A stretch of 64,000 bases of DNA from Desulfomonilaceae bacterium (GCA_041662605.1 JBAZSD010000012.1:1-64000); one strand, 5' to 3'. Shown: positions 1 to 8,271, counted from the first letter of the stretch. Notes: a model not told the origin generated them from the sequence alone. Program-made: numbers and translations.

Positions 1-2
1 TG

Positions 3-557
3 GTTCGCAAACTCGTTGAGCTTCACGGCGGCCGCATCTGGGTTGAGAGCGAGGGCGAGGGGATGGGCTCCACGTTCAAATTCATCTTTCCGTTTATCCA
101 GGCTCAAACAGATATAGACGCTCGACTCGGGCCGGAGTTGATAAGTTTGCCTTCCCTGGCTCTACCGGATGTCTCAGGTGAAGAAAAAGACCGTCCCAAA
201 GTTATTGTCGTAGAAGATAACGCATCCAACATGAAATTTACTACAGATTTGCTGGAAGCGGCCCATTACGAAACCATACAGGCGTTTTCCGCTGAGGAAG
301 CGATAAAAAAGGCGGAGACGGAAAACCCGGCTCTTATTCTAATGGACCTCTCTCTTCCCGGTATGGATGGGCTGACAGCCACCAAAGCTCTAAAACGTAA
401 TCCTGCCACAGCTCATATACCCGTAGTGGCTCTAACCGCCCACGCAATGAAGAATATCGAAGAAAGGGCCATGGAAGCCGGCTGTGACGCATATATACTC
501 AAACCAATTGATACGACGATGTTTTACCTAACTTTGAAGGATATGATAGTGAGATAA
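3..557 (+). CDS. Hybrid sensor histidine kinase, C-terminal part (5' end outside window)
   Basis: The frame is open from the left edge, so only the end of the protein is present. The first ~30 residues carry the last part of a HATPase domain: a GGRIWVES segment, then a Gly-rich MGSTFKF stretch like the G2 box and last strand of kinase ATPase domains. After a ~25-residue linker comes a CheY-like receiver domain: the acidic pair in VVEDN, the phospho-acceptor Asp in LMDLSLPGMDG, the conserved Thr in ALTAHA and the Lys in LKPI. Nothing follows the receiver, so output is probably by phosphotransfer. The receiver resembles stand-alone DivK-type domains. An internal ATG at 63 is not a likely start, because kinase sequence continues upstream of it. 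The input signal cannot be judged from here. Confidence 0.88.
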   Translation, partial: VRKLVELHGGRIWVESEGEGMGSTFKFIFPFIQAQTDIDARLGPELISLPSLALPDVSGEEKDRPKVIVVEDNASNMKFTTDLLEAAHYETIQAFSAEEAIKKAETENPALILMDLSLPGMDGLTATKALKRNPATAHIPVVALTAHAMKNIEERAMEAGCDAYILKPIDTTMFYLTLKDMIVR

Positions 558-648
558 TCTAATCAAGACATTAAACAAGTCCAAAATAGATACAATCCAC
601 CTGACTTTTCATACGTAAACACCAATAAACACAGTTGTAAAATGTTAA

Positions 649-1296
649 ATGCTCAATAAATTCCGTGACCCTGTTAGTGGACTGACACATCTCGCTGCGG
701 CCGTAGGCGCTGCGTGCGGTGCAGTGATCCTCCTGCTCATCGCGCACGACGACACTACCAAGGCAGTTTCGCTGACAATCTACGGCCTTAGTCTGGTTTT
801 GATGTTCGCTGCGAGCGCTACCTATCACCTGGTCAAAGCTCCTCCCGAAGTAATCAAAGTTCTTAGAAAGGTTGATCACTCAGCCATCTATCTCTTGATT
901 GCCGGTAGCTACACTCCTATTTGTGTCCACTTCTTACGGGGCTTCTGGCAATGGGGGTTCCTCGAGATTATCTGGGGCATGGCGCTTATCGGCGTTGCAA
1001 TCAAAATCTTCATTATAAATGCGCCCCGCTGGCTCACGGCAGGGATTTACCTGCTTATGGGTTGGATGTCTATCCTCGCCATTCCGGAGATGGCAGTGGC
1101 TATGCCGGTGTCTGCGTTGATTTGGCTTGTTATCGGTGGGCTCTTCTTTACGCTGGGAGCAGTGGTCTATATCAGAAAGAAGCCTGATTTCTATCCCGAC
1201 GTTTTCGGCTTTCATGAATTATGGCATATTTTTGTAATTCTCGGTTGCGCATGTCACTTCATTGTCATAGCGACTTTTATAGCGCCGAGTTCCTGA
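649..1296 (+). CDS. Hemolysin III family (PAQR/YqfA-like) integral membrane protein
   Basis: The 215-residue product has about seven hydrophobic segments and the family landmarks: a DPVSGLTHL start, the SATYH segment near residue 60, the KVDHSAIYLLIAGSYTP region near residues 75-92, and a C-terminal HELWHIFVILGCACHF segment. These His, Ser and Asp positions are the expected metal-site residues of the PAQR/hemolysin III superfamily. Length is typical. Bacterial members are inner-membrane proteins of poorly defined function; the haemolysin name is historical and does not establish toxicity. No clear ribosome-binding site precedes the ATG. It is monocistronic and convergent with the racemase gene downstream. 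Confidence 0.9.
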   Translation: MLNKFRDPVSGLTHLAAAVGAACGAVILLLIAHDDTTKAVSLTIYGLSLVLMFAASATYHLVKAPPEVIKVLRKVDHSAIYLLIAGSYTPICVHFLRGFWQWGFLEIIWGMALIGVAIKIFIINAPRWLTAGIYLLMGWMSILAIPEMAVAMPVSALIWLVIGGLFFTLGAVVYIRKKPDFYPDVFGFHELWHIFVILGCACHFIVIATFIAPSS

Positions 1297-1424
1297 GCCG
1301 CGCTATAATCTTTTATTTAATAGCTACAAAAATGGGTATACCATTGCTCCCAATCCATCGTACTGGTGATACCTCAAAATTTCCAGCATTCAAATTTATG
1401 CCGTGCGGTTCTCAAAGGACGCTA

Positions 1425-2135
1425 TTATTGCACACCCAGGGCGAACTCTACCGCCGCCTCCGAATGTATCTGGACAGTGTCGAAAATTGGCGCTCGAACA
1501 TCCTTCTGTTTGATTAACAACGGAATCTCGGTGCACCCTAGTATCACACCTTCGGCCCCTTCCTCTTCCAGTAATCGGTGAATGATTCGGATGAATTCAT
1601 TTCTTGATGTCTTGATGATTTTCCCAGCGCACAATTCATCGAAAATGACCGTGTTAATGTATTCTCGTTCGGTCTTATTGGGTATAACAACTCTAAGTCC
1701 GTATTGTCCCTCCAAACGGTCCCGGTAAAAACGTTGCTCCATTGTATATGCCGTGCCCAGTAAGGCGACAGTTTTTAATCCTTTTTCAATTATTTTATTG
1801 GCGGTAGCGTCGGCGAGGCGGAGAACGGGGATGGTGACATGAGCCTCGATGTGGTCTGCCGATACGTTCATAGTATTGGAGGCTATCACGATAAAATCGG
1901 CTCCACCTCGTTCAAGTCTTTGAGCCGCATCGATCATAGTTTTAATCAAGGGTTCCCAGTTCCCGCGTTCTGCCAGACGTTCATCCTTGGAAAAAACCCC
2001 GAACGGAATGGAAAACATTAATATCTTGGCGGAATTCAATCCGCCAAGCAGGTCTCTGACCATTTCGTTCATTAATCGGTAGTATTCTATTGATGAAACC
2101 CAGCTTATTCCACCTATAATGCCGATTGTCTTCAT
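1425..2135 (-). CDS. Aspartate/glutamate racemase family protein (YgeA-like)
   Basis: The 236-residue protein has the Asp/Glu racemase fold signature: IGIIGGISW at the N-terminus, an ASNTMN motif near residue 85 where the first catalytic residue lies, and GCTEIPLL near residue 200 with the second catalytic Cys. The first position, Cys in classical aspartate and glutamate racemases, is Ser here. E. coli YgeA, which this protein resembles along its length (for example MxxxFYRxRL near residue 135), is recalled to have Thr there, so this is the atypical racemase branch. It probably racemises acidic or broad-specificity amino acids in the cytoplasm. It stands alone, convergent with the hemolysin III gene. 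Substrate is not determinable. Confidence 0.85.
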   Translation of the reverse strand: MKTIGIIGGISWVSSIEYYRLMNEMVRDLLGGLNSAKILMFSIPFGVFSKDERLAERGNWEPLIKTMIDAAQRLERGGADFIVIASNTMNVSADHIEAHVTIPVLRLADATANKIIEKGLKTVALLGTAYTMEQRFYRDRLEGQYGLRVVIPNKTEREYINTVIFDELCAGKIIKTSRNEFIRIIHRLLEEEGAEGVILGCTEIPLLIKQKDVRAPIFDTVQIHSEAAVEFALGVQ

Positions 2136-2214
2136 CTGGGGTCTTTCTGAAGAAACATTATTCGTCTAAAAGCATGGGACAGTTGAGAGTGATTTTTAAG
2201 AGCAAGCCGCATGA

Positions 2215-2319
2215 TCAAGCTGCCGTCCTGTGTTTGGGTAGGTAACCGCAGTAAACTTCATTAGGAGTTCTTCTGTCAAGGTAATGCTTGTTGCCGAAGT
2301 TGACGAACTCAGTGACAGA
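2215..2319 (-). pseudogene. Remnant of an IS3-like transposase C-terminus
   Basis: The translated minus strand reads TEFVNFGNKH, then LDRRTPNEVYCG, and ends in ...AA before a stop. This matches the usual end of IS3-family OrfB integrase cores (a FxNxxN segment, then a RTPxEVY block), but the run is short and seems to have lost residues between the two blocks. No inverted repeats or further transposase sequence were seen upstream. It lies in the 315-base gap between the racemase and the flavoprotein gene, where nothing else was recognised. Most likely a degraded insertion-sequence scar. Confidence 0.45.
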
Positions 2320-2450
2320 AGTTAAACTTTCATTGGTCGGATGTCGCACTATATCAGCTATATTCGGACCGATGCTTGGAGGGACTGCTGAAAGGCAATC
2401 TGGACAGACTTTTAGCTGCCAAAAAACCATGAAGTCAGGGAGGAAACGCA

Positions 2451-3026
2451 ATGAAAGTAGTAGCGTTCAATGGAAGCGCCCGGAAAGATGGCAACACAGC
2501 CATTGCTATTGGACAAGTGTTTAGAGGGCTCGAAGAGGAAGGGATCGCCACTGAAATGATACAGCTTGCAGGCCGTCAGATCCGCGGTTGTCTGGCGTGT
2601 TACAAGTGCTGGGAGAAGAAAGACAAACGGTGCATAAACGACAAGGATGATATTAACGCTTTTATCTCAAAAATGATCGAGGCCGATGGCATCATCTTCG
2701 CTTCTCCAACATATTTCAGCGACGTCTCGGCTGAAATAAAGGCCATGATAGATAGGTGCGGGATGGTTTCCAGAGCAAACGACCACATTTATAAACGTAA
2801 AGTTGGCGCAGCCATAGCGGTTCATCGTCGTGGCGGGGCAATTCACGCCCTGGATACTCTCAATCATTTCTTCCTTGGCAATAATATGATTATGCCGGGA
2901 TCAAGCTACTGGGCATTCGCTGTAGGCAGGGAAATTGGTCAAGTGGAACAGGATGAAGAAGGGATGCAAACAATGAAAGACCTGGGTCAAAACATGGCTT
3001 GGCTGATGAAAAAACTCAACTCCTAA
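2451..3026 (+). CDS. Iron-sulfur flavoprotein (Isf-type NAD(P)H-dependent FMN reductase family)
   Basis: The 191-residue protein starts with the flavodoxin-like FMN loop GSARKDGNT and carries a compact CX2CX2CX7C motif at about residues 47-61 (CLACYKCW ... RC). That spacing fits the CX2CX2CX4-7C cluster motif of methanogen and anaerobe iron-sulfur flavoproteins. SPTYFSDVS follows near residue 85, a second FMN-contact segment. Isf proteins use ferredoxin or reduced pyridine nucleotide electrons to reduce O2, peroxide or other acceptors, so an oxidative-stress or general electron-transfer role is likely. A strong GGAGG site lies 7 bases before the ATG. The small membrane protein gene follows at once and may be co-transcribed. 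Confidence 0.88.
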   Translation: MKVVAFNGSARKDGNTAIAIGQVFRGLEEEGIATEMIQLAGRQIRGCLACYKCWEKKDKRCINDKDDINAFISKMIEADGIIFASPTYFSDVSAEIKAMIDRCGMVSRANDHIYKRKVGAAIAVHRRGGAIHALDTLNHFFLGNNMIMPGSSYWAFAVGREIGQVEQDEEGMQTMKDLGQNMAWLMKKLNS

Positions 3027-3067
3027 ACAAGGTCTGGCCGGAAAATTCACAGGAAAGGTCTCTCGAA

Positions 3068-3355
3068 ATGACAACGAAAACTAAAATGACGATTGCCGGC
3101 ATCATGATCGTGGCGATTTTCCTCCTGGGCCTCTACGTATATTTCAATCTTCCGTCAGTCCAGCAAAAAATCAGCCATGCCACGTCTGAGGCTATCGGAC
3201 TCGATCGTACCATAACTCTTTATACCAATGACGGGAAGCCCATTAAGTCGTGGAAAGGTCGAGTTCAGGTAGAGTTGGCCGGTGGGGCAGCCCGATTCAT
3301 CACGGGCCACAAAACCGTCATAATATCCGGCACGTACATTATAGAGGAGAATTGA
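3068..3355 (+). CDS. Small single-pass membrane protein of unknown function
   Basis: The predicted product has 95 residues with one N-terminal hydrophobic helix (about residues 7-27) and a soluble ~65-residue C-terminal part rich in beta-prone segments (TITLYTNDG, VQVELAGG, TVIISGTYII). It has no Cys and no recognised domain. The ATG at 3068 was preferred to an upstream in-frame ATG at 2999 because it has an AGGAAAGG ribosome-binding site 8-12 bases upstream and places the membrane helix at the N-terminus. The upstream ATG would overlap the flavoprotein gene. It probably faces the periplasm. Confidence 0.65.
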   Translation: MTTKTKMTIAGIMIVAIFLLGLYVYFNLPSVQQKISHATSEAIGLDRTITLYTNDGKPIKSWKGRVQVELAGGAARFITGHKTVIISGTYIIEEN

Positions 3356-3368
3356 TCCCCAACTAAAA

Positions 3369-4382
3369 TCAAGCCCCTATTCTTTTGACCGTTTTATGTG
3401 GAAACCTGGATTTAACATAGGCTTCCGCTTCAGATTCCGGGATAACGTAAATAGTCTCCTTTTTCGAGCGCATTTTCTTGACCGTGCGATCCAGATATTT
3501 CTTCGTGTCGGATAGATATTCGCCGATGTTTTTCTTTCCTGCAGGACATACGGCAACACATCTGTCGCATCTCGTCTGCGGACAAATCGAAAGATTTTGC
3601 CACATTGAAATAGTCTCCGCATCAGTCATCCGTCGACGATACTCTTTGAAGGATTGACTGTCTGTCAGATATCTGACCCAGTCCACAAACCCTGCAGAGC
3701 GCTCCCGATAGTTGTGTGTAAAACAAGGCTTGAAGTCGAAAGCTCCGTCCGACTTAACAGCCCCGACAGGGCAAGCAGCGACACAGAGTTTGCATCCAAT
3801 GCAAGGATCATATTCAATGCCGCTACTGTAGCTAGAAAAATCGGCCGCTACCAGAACAGTACACAAGACAATGTTGGAACCAAAAATCGGATGCAACACG
3901 AGCCTGTTGAGTCCCATCCTCCCAAGCCCGGCTTCTACGGCAATAGGTTTGTCTGATGCGATTGAGGTTACCCCGGGCCAACGATCAACCTCATAAGGGA
4001 AACCGGCGGACAAGTTCAGAGCCGGAACTCCCATTTCCTGAAGGCGCTGGACCAACAGCCCAGCAGAGCGATTAGCATGGTCCCAGACATGATGAAATTC
4101 CAGGCTGGTTAAAGAATGGCAAGTTGTACGTAATGGTTCCTTGTTGAGTTTAAAAGCGAGGCTGATGATTGACTTTGTTAGGGGAAACGCTTCTAGTATC
4201 GCCTCCTTCTGGGTTGCCAATCCAGCTCTATCGATCTCCACAAATCCAGCGTCGACCGCTCCATTTGTCAAACACCAATCGTGAATTTCTTCAGAATTCA
4301 GTGTGGTGTCGGTTTTTGGCGTAGATGAGTCGCCAGCTTCTTTATAAAACCATATTACGTCAGGGTGATTTTTTCTAACCAC
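3369..4382 (-). CDS. QueG-like double 4Fe-4S cluster protein
   Basis: The 337-residue protein has an N-terminal ~190-residue domain like the epoxyqueuosine reductase/reductive-dehalogenase-like fold (GLGRMGLNRLVLHP, then an FGSNIVLCTVL strand). It is followed by two ferredoxin-type clusters: CIGCKLCVAACP near residue 195 and CPQTRCDRCVAVCP near residue 270. This order is shared by QueG and related cobalamin/iron-sulfur reductases. It is shorter than QueG and carries a Lys-rich tail, so the tRNA-modifying function is not assured. It starts at a GTG with GGAGG 8 bases upstream, 13 bases after the thioesterase stop, so it is probably third in a marR-thioesterase operon. That context argues for a reductase on an organic substrate. 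Confidence 0.75.
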   Translation of the reverse strand: MVRKNHPDVIWFYKEAGDSSTPKTDTTLNSEEIHDWCLTNGAVDAGFVEIDRAGLATQKEAILEAFPLTKSIISLAFKLNKEPLRTTCHSLTSLEFHHVWDHANRSAGLLVQRLQEMGVPALNLSAGFPYEVDRWPGVTSIASDKPIAVEAGLGRMGLNRLVLHPIFGSNIVLCTVLVAADFSSYSSGIEYDPCIGCKLCVAACPVGAVKSDGAFDFKPCFTHNYRERSAGFVDWVRYLTDSQSFKEYRRRMTDAETISMWQNLSICPQTRCDRCVAVCPAGKKNIGEYLSDTKKYLDRTVKKMRSKKETIYVIPESEAEAYVKSRFPHKTVKRIGA

Positions 4383-4395
4383 GTGTTGTCCTCCT

Positions 4396-4857
4396 CTAAA
4401 ATTTCCGACCGGATGCCATGTCGCCCTTTAATGTCAAGCAAGTGCTGCTAACTTTGGCGACCAGGGACTGATGGGTATCTGATATTTCGCATTCAGCCAT
4501 GCCAACTGTTTTGCCCCGCTTGACAATTCTTGCGACTGCCACAAGTTTTCCGGTCCAGAAGGGCTTGAGAAAATTGATTTTGAGTTCCAGTGTGGTGAAT
4601 GATTCGCCTTTTTCAAGAGTGGTCGCATATACAGCTCCCATAGACAAATCGGCCAGATCGCAAAGCACTCCCCCATGTAATGTCCCCATGGGGTTGGCGT
4701 GTTGAGGACCAGCTTCGAACTCCATCGTCACTTCCCCATATTTCATTGAAACCAGGGAGAAACCCAGAAGGTCGGCTATCGGCGCTGGAGGCATGGTTCC
4801 AGGCGCAAAACTATTCTCACGGTTCCGCGATTTTTCATTATTGTTGGTAGCATTCAT
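4396..4857 (-). CDS. PaaI-type hotdog-fold thioesterase
   Basis: The 153-residue protein contains the hotdog thioesterase core: GTLHGGVLCDLADL near residues 58-71, with the HGG motif and the acidic catalytic Asp on the following helix. It ends with a strand-rich half typical of the PaaI/YdiI group. The expected activity is hydrolysis of an acyl-CoA, often aromatic or branched, in the cytoplasm. A strong AAAGGAGAAG site precedes the ATG. The gene lies 49 bases after marR on the same strand and just before the iron-sulfur protein, and a marR-type palindrome sits between them. This suggests a MarR-controlled response to an aromatic or acyl-CoA ligand. Substrate is unknown. Confidence 0.88.
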   Translation of the reverse strand: MNATNNNEKSRNRENSFAPGTMPPAPIADLLGFSLVSMKYGEVTMEFEAGPQHANPMGTLHGGVLCDLADLSMGAVYATTLEKGESFTTLELKINFLKPFWTGKLVAVARIVKRGKTVGMAECEISDTHQSLVAKVSSTCLTLKGDMASGRKF

Positions 4858-4875
4858 TTTCTTCTCCTTTTATAT

Positions 4876-4887
4876 ATGTATATGCAT
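4876..4887. promoter_or_regulatory. Candidate MarR operator, imperfect palindrome ATGTATATGCAT
   Basis: This 12-base site differs by one base from the perfect palindrome upstream of marR (ATGTATATACAT). It lies in the 49-base gap between marR and the thioesterase gene, just before the thioesterase ribosome-binding site. Two near-identical sites flanking a MarR gene are the arrangement expected for its operators; actual binding is inferred. Confidence 0.5.
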
Positions 4888-4906
4888 GCAACAGGGCAAA
4901 AAAATA

Positions 4907-5386
4907 TTACTTCCGCCTAATCGAACCAACGGATTCCAATACCGAAATCCAGTTGTCTGAACCAATTTTGGAGACTATCTCGGCCTGCGCAGCTTTCCAC
5001 AAAGGATACGCTTGATTCAATCCTTCGTGTCCTCTAGGCGTAAGGGATATTTTCCGTGTACGAAGATCGGAACCTGGCTCCATCTCCACCAGTCCTTTCT
5101 TTTGCAAAAGTCCAACGTTTCGGCTCAAGGTAGTTTGATCCATCCCAACAGCCTCAGATAAGCGCTTGAGATTAGTTGGCCCCATAACTCTTATGGCAGT
5201 CAAAAGTGTCAACTGTGTCACCCTGAGCCCAGTCGATCTGAGTTCTTTGTCATAAAATTGTGTCACATATCGTGTGGCTTTCCGCAAATTGAAACAAACA
5301 CAGACCCGCCCCATCTCTCGTGCGAGATCGATGTCTATATGGTTGTCGCGCTCTTGTTGATCGTCTTGTTTCATCTGTGACTTCAT
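4907..5386 (-). CDS. MarR family transcriptional regulator
   Basis: About 159 residues with a MarR winged-helix layout: helix RKATRYVTQFYDKEL, recognition region LKRLSEAVGMDQTTLSRNVGLLQKKG, and wing residues around DLRTRKISLTPRG. MarR proteins are dimeric repressors released by phenolic, lipophilic or oxidant ligands. The start is uncertain. The frame opens with a TTG at 5428 without a ribosome-binding site and has ATGs at 5386 and 5374; the latter has a weak GGATGAAG upstream. It leads a likely operon with the thioesterase and QueG-like genes, and a perfect palindrome lies just upstream, suggesting autorepression. Confidence 0.85.
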   Translation of the reverse strand: MKSQMKQDDQQERDNHIDIDLAREMGRVCVCFNLRKATRYVTQFYDKELRSTGLRVTQLTLLTAIRVMGPTNLKRLSEAVGMDQTTLSRNVGLLQKKGLVEMEPGSDLRTRKISLTPRGHEGLNQAYPLWKAAQAEIVSKIGSDNWISVLESVGSIRRK

Positions 5387-5432
5387 CCAAAAAGAATCAG
5401 TTCCAAGCGATCGGGTAGTAGTTACCAATAAT

Positions 5433-5444
5433 ATGTATATACAT
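5433..5444. promoter_or_regulatory. Candidate MarR operator, perfect palindrome ATGTATATACAT
   Basis: A 12-base perfect palindrome directly upstream of the marR coding frame, where the promoter or leader is expected. A one-mismatch copy lies before the thioesterase gene. Self-regulation is the usual pattern in this family; binding is inferred. Confidence 0.55.
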
Positions 5445-5646
5445 CTAAATGTCTGCTGTCAAACATAGAACTGCGCCACGGGAAATATGAGCCCCCATAA
5501 TTGCAGTCACCCGACCATTCCCTAAAGCGAGCGACGTAATTATGTTAATTGAACACGGGTTTGTGATTATTCAACAACCGAAGAACTGATTTTGTCAGTC
5601 TTGTTTCGACCCTTAAAAGCCATAGATTCAGCGGAGGAATATCCGA

Positions 5647-6189
5647 ATGAACACAAGCTTTGGCGTTTTTCTTGTCACCGTCACAGTAATACTGGTTTGT
5701 CCTTTGTTTATAGCTACCGATCCGGTCAAAGCGCTCGATAAAGGACTAGACAAAAAGAGTTCGGAATTATCAAAACAAGAAATGATATCGGCGAGGTCAA
5801 TGGCCCAAAATGGCTCCAGAAAAATGATGGATGGCGCGAAGATGTTGCAGGAATCGATGAACGTAATGAAACAAAGCAAGGACAAGGCTACGGCCACGGC
5901 AATGACGAACATAGCGATACAAATGATGGCTGAAGGCGAAAAGATGGTGACTGAGGCGCAGGAACTGGCTCAGAAGAACCCATCGATTAAGGGTCAACTG
6001 AAACCAATTATCAACAGTTGCGTAAAAATGATGGGTGGCTGCCAACTAATGCGCGAAGGAGCGGGCATGATGCTTGATAATGAACATGATCGCTCCTGGG
6101 CTGAAGAAACTGTCGCAAAAGGTCGCAAACGCGCTAATGAAGCGGCTCGAAAAATTGAACAGGGAGGGAGCCGGGAACGTGACCGCTAA
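5647..6189 (+). CDS. Exported methionine-rich helical protein, function unknown
   Basis: The 180-residue product begins with a signal-peptide-like segment (a hydrophobic stretch at residues 5-24). The mature part is almost entirely predicted helix with about 17 Met residues, mostly as MM pairs or single Met at helix-repeat spacing (RKMMDG, IQMMAEGEKM, VKMMGG, AGMML). It has two Cys near residues 127 and 133 and an acidic/basic tail. Met-rich exported helices can bind copper or other soft metals, but no family was recognised, so that is only a hypothesis. GGAGGAATAT precedes the ATG. It stands alone, divergent from marR across a 260-base spacer that holds the MarR palindrome and otherwise nothing recognised. 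Confidence 0.75.
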   Translation: MNTSFGVFLVTVTVILVCPLFIATDPVKALDKGLDKKSSELSKQEMISARSMAQNGSRKMMDGAKMLQESMNVMKQSKDKATATAMTNIAIQMMAEGEKMVTEAQELAQKNPSIKGQLKPIINSCVKMMGGCQLMREGAGMMLDNEHDRSWAEETVAKGRKRANEAARKIEQGGSRERDR

Positions 6190-6293
6190 TCCCTGTTTAA
6201 CATTCGGTCAGCAAAATCAGGAGCGCGGTTGACAGACGTGGCTTCACTTTATTGCGCCTTGCGGAGTATGGAAGAAAAACCCCGATACTATGA

Positions 6294-7145
6294 CTATCCT
6301 AATTCAAAGCTTGTCACCCCATACCATTTGTGCAACGGCAGAGACGGCTCTTCTCCATTATACATTCTCGTAGTCCGAAATACCTCCGTCATTCCATAGC
6401 TTTGAGCAAGCGCTACAGAGTCGAAATTTTTTGCAGGCGTGTCCAGAAAGACATGAACGCCTATTCTTAAGTCTCTCGTGAGAGCATTAAATAAGGACTG
6501 CGCCAGGTCTTTATTGTCTGCGAACAGGGGTCCGATTTTGAAGCCTTCTCGGCATTCTCTTATGACACCGTACGCTGAAAGTTTACTGTCGGCCATAACG
6601 CCCAAAGCCCATGCGTTGGGGCGGGTTATCCAGCATTTGAGGAAATCATCTCTTCTGAACGAAAACACCTCATAATCATAAGCAGTCACGATGTCCCATG
6701 GAATATCCGCGAGCCTGACAATTTCAGGATTTACGCCCAATTGTTTGTCCTTGATCCACTTGAAACGAAAGTTAATATAAGCAGGTTTGAACTCCGGCTT
6801 CTTATGAGAAACAAGATCCGGCCTAACACTGTCTAGTCCTACGTTACGGTTTTCCAGGTATTTCAGACCTGCTTCCCACAACTGAGAGCCATAGCCTCTG
6901 TTGCGGAATTCGGGATTTACGATGTAAAAGCCCATAAATCCGTAGGTCTGTTCATACCTGACAGCGGAAACCATTGCTACAGGCTCATTATTTAACAATC
7001 CCAGCAGAAAACCATCCGGATCTGCAGCGTAGAAACACTCAGCATCATGATTCCCAGGATTCCACCCTTCTGTTCGAGTCCAGTCAATGGCTAAGTCAAT
7101 TTCGTCCCGATTCATTCGGCGTATGGAGAAGTTGGCGTTGTTCAT
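6294..7145 (-). CDS. GNAT family N-acetyltransferase with C-terminal extension
   Basis: The 283-residue protein has an N-terminal GNAT domain: strand MGFYIV, then NPEFRNRGYGSQLWEAGL, the acetyl-CoA pyrophosphate-binding loop, near residues 85-100. The remaining ~150 residues form a second, weaker acetyltransferase-like half (AYGVIRECREGFKIGPL near residue 195), as in two-domain YitI-like proteins. It probably acetylates an amine on a small molecule or protein; the acceptor is unknown. The ATG at 7145 was chosen over one nine codons upstream because it has GCAGGAG seven bases before it. It is co-directional with the amidohydrolase (gap ~120 bases). Confidence 0.82.
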   Translation of the reverse strand: MNNANFSIRRMNRDEIDLAIDWTRTEGWNPGNHDAECFYAADPDGFLLGLLNNEPVAMVSAVRYEQTYGFMGFYIVNPEFRNRGYGSQLWEAGLKYLENRNVGLDSVRPDLVSHKKPEFKPAYINFRFKWIKDKQLGVNPEIVRLADIPWDIVTAYDYEVFSFRRDDFLKCWITRPNAWALGVMADSKLSAYGVIRECREGFKIGPLFADNKDLAQSLFNALTRDLRIGVHVFLDTPAKNFDSVALAQSYGMTEVFRTTRMYNGEEPSLPLHKWYGVTSFELG

Positions 7146-7266
7146 ATCAGTACTCCTGCTTGTCAGGATCAAGTTGGTTTCAGCTACGGCAATTCACAAA
7201 AAACTTTTCGGAAAAATCGAATCCATTTCTAGGCGCCCTACGGACATAATGGGGAACCCGGACTGC

Positions 7267-8151
7267 TCAAGTCGTGATTGACAGAAACTCTGACGCATTG
7301 CGACAAAGAAGGCCCGTGAGAAAATCCTCAGCTAGATGGAGCGTGTCCAGTCGTTGGATTTCCCTGTCCCAAGCGTAAGGGATATTCGGAAAGTCCGTTC
7401 CGAACATGACGCGATCCGCTCGGAGGTCCGATAGACATGGAGGGACTAGATTGGGCAAATAGTCAGCGAGCGCCATAGCGGTGTCAACCCAGAGGTTGTC
7501 GTAACATTCCAACAATCTCCGATACTGATCGAATTCATCTGCGCCGAGGTGGGGTACACAAATCCGGAGGTCCGGGTAGTTTTTCAACACACATTCCAAT
7601 TTGTTGACGTCGCACGTTTCATAGGGATCACGTTTATAAGAATAATTCGGGTTTTTGGGCTCTCGGCCAACGTGCATGATCAGAGCTTTGTTGTGATCAG
7701 AACATGACTTATATATTTCGTGCATTGCAGGGTCGTCCATGGCGAAACACTGGACATGGGCGTGGAGCTTGATCCCAACAAGCCCCATCCCAAACGCTTC
7801 TTCCATGATGGCTATAGCGTCACTTTCTCCGGGGAAGACCGTGGCCACGCCTATGACCTGCGGATATTGTCCGCATAGCTCCGCCATATAAAGGTTCAAA
7901 TATCGGGCCATCTCCGGTCTGTGAGCGTAGTGCAGGCCCAGAATACGATCTATTCCCCTGGATGAAAGGAATTCAATTATTTGAGGGGAAGTTAATTTGT
8001 AACGGATAGGCCAGGCGAACTCATCGAACCAGCGCCAAATGGCTTGAAAAACCGGATCAGGAAATAGATGCACGTGTGCGTCCGTGACCGTTGAAAAACG
8101 GTCCGGCAATCTCTTGCCTTCAGAATCATCTAACGCAAGCCAATTACTCAT
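7267..8151 (-). CDS. Amidohydrolase family metal-dependent hydrolase (amidohydro_2, TIM barrel)
   Basis: The 294-residue protein keeps the amidohydrolase/decarboxylase landmarks in order: the HxH pair in DAHVHLF near residue 24, GIKLHAHVQ near residue 126, the IMHVG histidine near residue 158, VPHLG near residue 200, and the metal-ligand Asp of FGTDFPNIPY near residue 253. Length suits the ACMSD/2-amino-3-carboxymuconate decarboxylase-like branch, which acts on carboxylated aromatic or related small molecules. The reaction here could be hydrolysis or decarboxylation. It lies between the GNAT and B3/4-domain genes on the same strand; neither clarifies the substrate. Confidence 0.82.
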   Translation of the reverse strand: MSNWLALDDSEGKRLPDRFSTVTDAHVHLFPDPVFQAIWRWFDEFAWPIRYKLTSPQIIEFLSSRGIDRILGLHYAHRPEMARYLNLYMAELCGQYPQVIGVATVFPGESDAIAIMEEAFGMGLVGIKLHAHVQCFAMDDPAMHEIYKSCSDHNKALIMHVGREPKNPNYSYKRDPYETCDVNKLECVLKNYPDLRICVPHLGADEFDQYRRLLECYDNLWVDTAMALADYLPNLVPPCLSDLRADRVMFGTDFPNIPYAWDREIQRLDTLHLAEDFLTGLLCRNASEFLSITT

Positions 8152-8271
8152 GTACGCTCTAAGTGGCCGATACCTTTCATGGCAATAGGTCAGAGGCGAT
8201 CGCCTCGGGACACGTCTGAATCCCCGAAACTAATGATATCCCGAGGGCTGGGAATTGGGCTTAACGCCGGT

